Shown here piece after piece: positions 61,696-64,000 of a stretch of 64,000 nucleotides of DNA. This stretch comes from Rickettsiales bacterium (lineage in GTDB: Bacteria; Pseudomonadota; Alphaproteobacteria; Rickettsiales; UBA998), in contig JAMWZD010000003.1 in NCBI GenBank assembly GCA_024304995.1, positions 124,001-188,000 on the forward strand. The letters run 5' to 3'. The stretch's first letter is position 1, and each line of letters begins with the position of its first letter. The notes under the pieces are model-generated. The model ran no database searches and was not told the origin of the DNA. It worked only from the letters and a program-made list of their open reading frames with translations. Made by a program: the position numbers and the translations under genes.

Positions 61696-61953
61696 GAATA
61701 CATCCTCTAAATTATGAACAAAAAGTTATTTATGCGGAATCAATAATATATAAATATGATAAAATCAATATATTTTTATCATTTATTAATTATGTTAAAG
61801 CGTTAATTAAATAATCTTATGCAGACTCTATGTTTGCGATAGTTTACATTTGAAACAGCTAAAATAGTTTTATTTTTCAGACACTTTTTTCTTGTAGGAA
61901 CTTTGTTGATATGCATTAAGAAAGATGACATTAACTTAATAAAGGAGAGTGTT

Positions 61954-64000
61954 ATGTCATCTGAATTACTTTTAAACATCCACGAAAATTCTTTTGGGAC
62001 AGCTAAATACAGTATTTTTATTTTTGGTGATGCTGGAGAGAATGTCTCTTTGCAAAATAATAACGGATATTCTGATAACGTAATTTTAAATGCAGATGGG
62101 TTTGCTTCTGTAGTCGTTCCCAATACGGAAGATATGTCTGGTACTGGAATTAATAATCAGGGCATCACCATTTCCTCTGATAGTGAAATTTCAGCTTATC
62201 TGTCTAGCAGAGAAAGCGCGTCCACTGATCTATCTATTATATTTGATAAAGAATCACTTGGCACAAAATATCTTCTGGCATCAAATGACGGAACGTTGTT
62301 TGACGGGGGGCAATTTTCTGCACAGGCAACTGAAGATAATACTACTCTGACTATCACATTTCCAAATGGTGACGTGATTACAAAAATTCTGGATGATGGG
62401 GAATCATTCAAATATTCTACAAAAACGGGTGACCCCGATACAACATTCAGTGGCAATGTGGATCTGACAGGAACTATCATTGAGTCATCTTCACCAGTCG
62501 CGGTGTTTAGTGGTCACGGCTGCACTAATGTTGGAATAGGTTTTTGTGATCATATTATTGAACAGATGCCTGCCGTTGAAAATCTTTCAACAGAATATGT
62601 TGTAGGTGAATCTTTTAGCCCGAGCGGTTTGGGAAATAATCTGATTCGTGTAGTCGCTGGAGAAGATGCAACTGATATTACTATTGATGGAGTGGTTGTA
62701 GCTACGCTGGATGCAGGGCAATTTCATGAGTTTACATTATCTGAAAATGCAGAGATTATTAACAGCTCTAAACCCACACTAGTCGCACAGTATCTGCAAG
62801 GGGCAACGACTGCAGGAGAAGGTGACCCTGCAATGATGTTTGTGCCAGGAAAGGATGCGTGGCTATCTTCCTACAGGCTTGCAACCCCTGTAGATGCTGA
62901 TGCATTTGAAACCAATCTTCTTAATATTATCATTCCAACGGCTGCGCTGCCAACATTGCAAATCAATGGTGTGGATGTAGATGACACCTTGTTCACGCCT
63001 GTTGATGGTTCGGATTTAAGTGTCGGTAACGTGCCAATCGATCCAGGTATTGTAGAAATTGATGCTAGCGAAAACTTCCAGACTTCTATTTTCGGATTTG
63101 ACAGTTTTGATTCTTACCTGACCTTTGGTGCAGCGACATTTGCAGGAGGAGTGTCCAATGTGCCGCCTGTTGCAGTGGATGATATGGGGGCAGATTTTAC
63201 TACGGACGAAGCAACAACGCTGTTGACTCCATCTATTCTTGCAAATGACAGTGATGCGAATGCAGATGATACAATCAGCATTGTTGAAATTAACGGTGCG
63301 TCTGCTAATTTTGACATGGACATTAATCTGCCATCTGGCGCGATTTTGAATGTGGGTGAAGATGGTGAGCTGGGCTATGTGCCAAACGGCGCATTTGACA
63401 CGCTGGAAGCAGGCGAAACTGCAACAGACAGCTTCACATATACTATTTCTGATGGCGAGGAAATAGACACTGCTACAGTCACTTTCACTATTAACGGCAT
63501 TTCTGAGGATGACACAACGCCCCCTCCTGTGGATGGAGCGATTAACGGCACAGAAGGAGATGACGTGCTGAAAGGCGATAATAATCCAAATGAAATTAAT
63601 GGTTTTGGCGGTGACGATGTGATTATCGGACGGCACGCAGAGGACACTATTAATGGCGGTGACGGGGATGACTTTATCGCAGGTCAGGCATCTGGTGATA
63701 TTCTGACAGGTGGAGAAGGCAATGATGTATTTATCTATCGTCTGGAAAAAGACAGTCGTGAATCCACTGGCGTAGATAAAATCACTGATTTTACACAGGG
63801 CGAAGACAAAATTGATCTTGCTGCATTAGGGGTTAGTAGCCTGTCTATGCTGGATATTGAATCTGATGGAACAGATACTATTATTATGTTCGGTCAGTTT
63901 AAATTATGTCTCTCAGGTGATTATACATTAACAGATGATGATTTCATTTTTGGCATGAGTGATGCGATAAACGGCACAGACGGCAACGACATTCTGAAAG
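61954..64000 (+). CDS. Large IgGFc-binding-like/cadherin-like RTX adhesin (partial, runs off the window)
   Basis: At least 682 residues with no stop before the window ends. AAGGAGAG precedes the ATG. Residues about 160-340 resemble the IgGFc-binding N-terminal domain (SSPVAVFSGHGCTNVGIGFC, then DHIIEQMPAVENLSTEY; YLQGATTAGEGDPAMMFVPG). A cadherin/VCBS-like unit follows (PPVAVDDMGADFTTDEATTL, then LTPSILANDSDAN), ending in SFTYTISDGEEIDTATVTFT. Then RTX repeats start (NGTEGDDVLKGDNN, INGGDGDDFIAGQ, TGGEGNDVFIYRLEKDS), a SGVDKI-type M10 C-terminal block (VDKITDFTQGEDKIDLAALG), and a second repeat (NGTDGNDILK). Likely a type I secreted surface adhesin, divergent from the ohr remnant. Confidence 0.85.
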   Translation, partial: MSSELLLNIHENSFGTAKYSIFIFGDAGENVSLQNNNGYSDNVILNADGFASVVVPNTEDMSGTGINNQGITISSDSEISAYLSSRESASTDLSIIFDKESLGTKYLLASNDGTLFDGGQFSAQATEDNTTLTITFPNGDVITKILDDGESFKYSTKTGDPDTTFSGNVDLTGTIIESSSPVAVFSGHGCTNVGIGFCDHIIEQMPAVENLSTEYVVGESFSPSGLGNNLIRVVAGEDATDITIDGVVVATLDAGQFHEFTLSENAEIINSSKPTLVAQYLQGATTAGEGDPAMMFVPGKDAWLSSYRLATPVDADAFETNLLNIIIPTAALPTLQINGVDVDDTLFTPVDGSDLSVGNVPIDPGIVEIDASENFQTSIFGFDSFDSYLTFGAATFAGGVSNVPPVAVDDMGADFTTDEATTLLTPSILANDSDANADDTISIVEINGASANFDMDINLPSGAILNVGEDGELGYVPNGAFDTLEAGETATDSFTYTISDGEEIDTATVTFTINGISEDDTTPPPVDGAINGTEGDDVLKGDNNPNEINGFGGDDVIIGRHAEDTINGGDGDDFIAGQASGDILTGGEGNDVFIYRLEKDSRESTGVDKITDFTQGEDKIDLAALGVSSLSMLDIESDGTDTIIMFGQFKLCLSGDYTLTDDDFIFGMSDAINGTDGNDILK

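Noticed and set aside
63016-63636. 206-codon minus-strand frame at the window end
   Set aside because: Antisense of the RTX/cadherin-like coding sequence, which has clear repeats on the plus strand.
1-64000. tRNA or rRNA genes
   Set aside because: No cloverleaf with a GGTTCGA-type arm or rRNA-like tract was noticed while reading; a covariance search was not possible.

Overview
The window looks like chromosome from a moderately AT-rich alphaproteobacterium. The support is an NADP isocitrate dehydrogenase of the Rickettsia/alphaproteobacterial type, a virB3-virB4-virB6-virB6-virB6-virB7 block laid out as in Rickettsiales-type (rvh-like) type IV secretion systems, a TAXI-TRAP transporter with a DUF3394 tail, and an LdtR-like MarR regulator. 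Nrd, GlmU, MraY, MurC, MurD, SecA and PurB are intact, and there are RTX proteins, photolyases, an Amt transporter and a chemoreceptor-like protein. Together these suggest a free-living or facultatively host- or prey-associated cell rather than a strongly reduced symbiont. The exact order cannot be fixed from the sequence; Micavibrionales-, Holosporales- or Rickettsiales-like relatives are all possible.

Layout. 1-2.9 kb: end of nrdA, an AT-rich accessory gene, a triplicated palindromic repeat, a small GIY-YIG nuclease gene and nrdB. 2.9-6.8 kb: two unrecognised large proteins around an orphan Flp pilin. 6.8-10.2 kb: class I aldolase, a soluble chemoreceptor-like protein and glmU. 10.3-16.5 kb: a DNA repair run (rmuC, pdeM, a photolyase split into two genes, a 4Fe-4S photolyase, xth). 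16.5-25.2 kb: M23 peptidase, queD, a Gln/Pro-rich lipoprotein, FliJ-like protein, Kef antiporter, RTX protein, renalase-like oxidoreductase, Amt. 25.3-34.1 kb: more unrecognised proteins around mraY-murD-icd, then purB. 34.3-41.5 kb: T4SS block. 41.5-46.8 kb: Nramp-like transporter, another unrecognised protein, murC, MarR regulator. 46.9-51 kb: TAXI-TRAP-UspA operon. 51-58 kb: FecR/TbpB-like surface protein with TPR partner, ankyrin-like membrane protein, secA. 58-64 kb: RTX adhesin-like proteins around an ohr gene remnant.

Two themes cut across the window. First, transcription units starting at 4891, 25305, 30643 (two genes) and 44659 (minus strand) are each preceded by 11-bp-period TGTCA direct repeats that look like PhoB (Pho) boxes, correctly placed before a -10 element; 2943 has a degenerate version. 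Their products lack recognisable signal peptides, and several carry peptidoglycan-related folds (lytic-transglycosylase-like, CHAP/NlpC-like, peptidoglycan-binding-like). This looks like a phosphate-starvation regulon of unknown function and is the best candidate for an undescribed system. Second, an 75-85 bp palindromic element recurs at least eight times. One copy is inserted in frame in murD, as Rickettsia palindromic elements do, and others flank the GIY-YIG gene.
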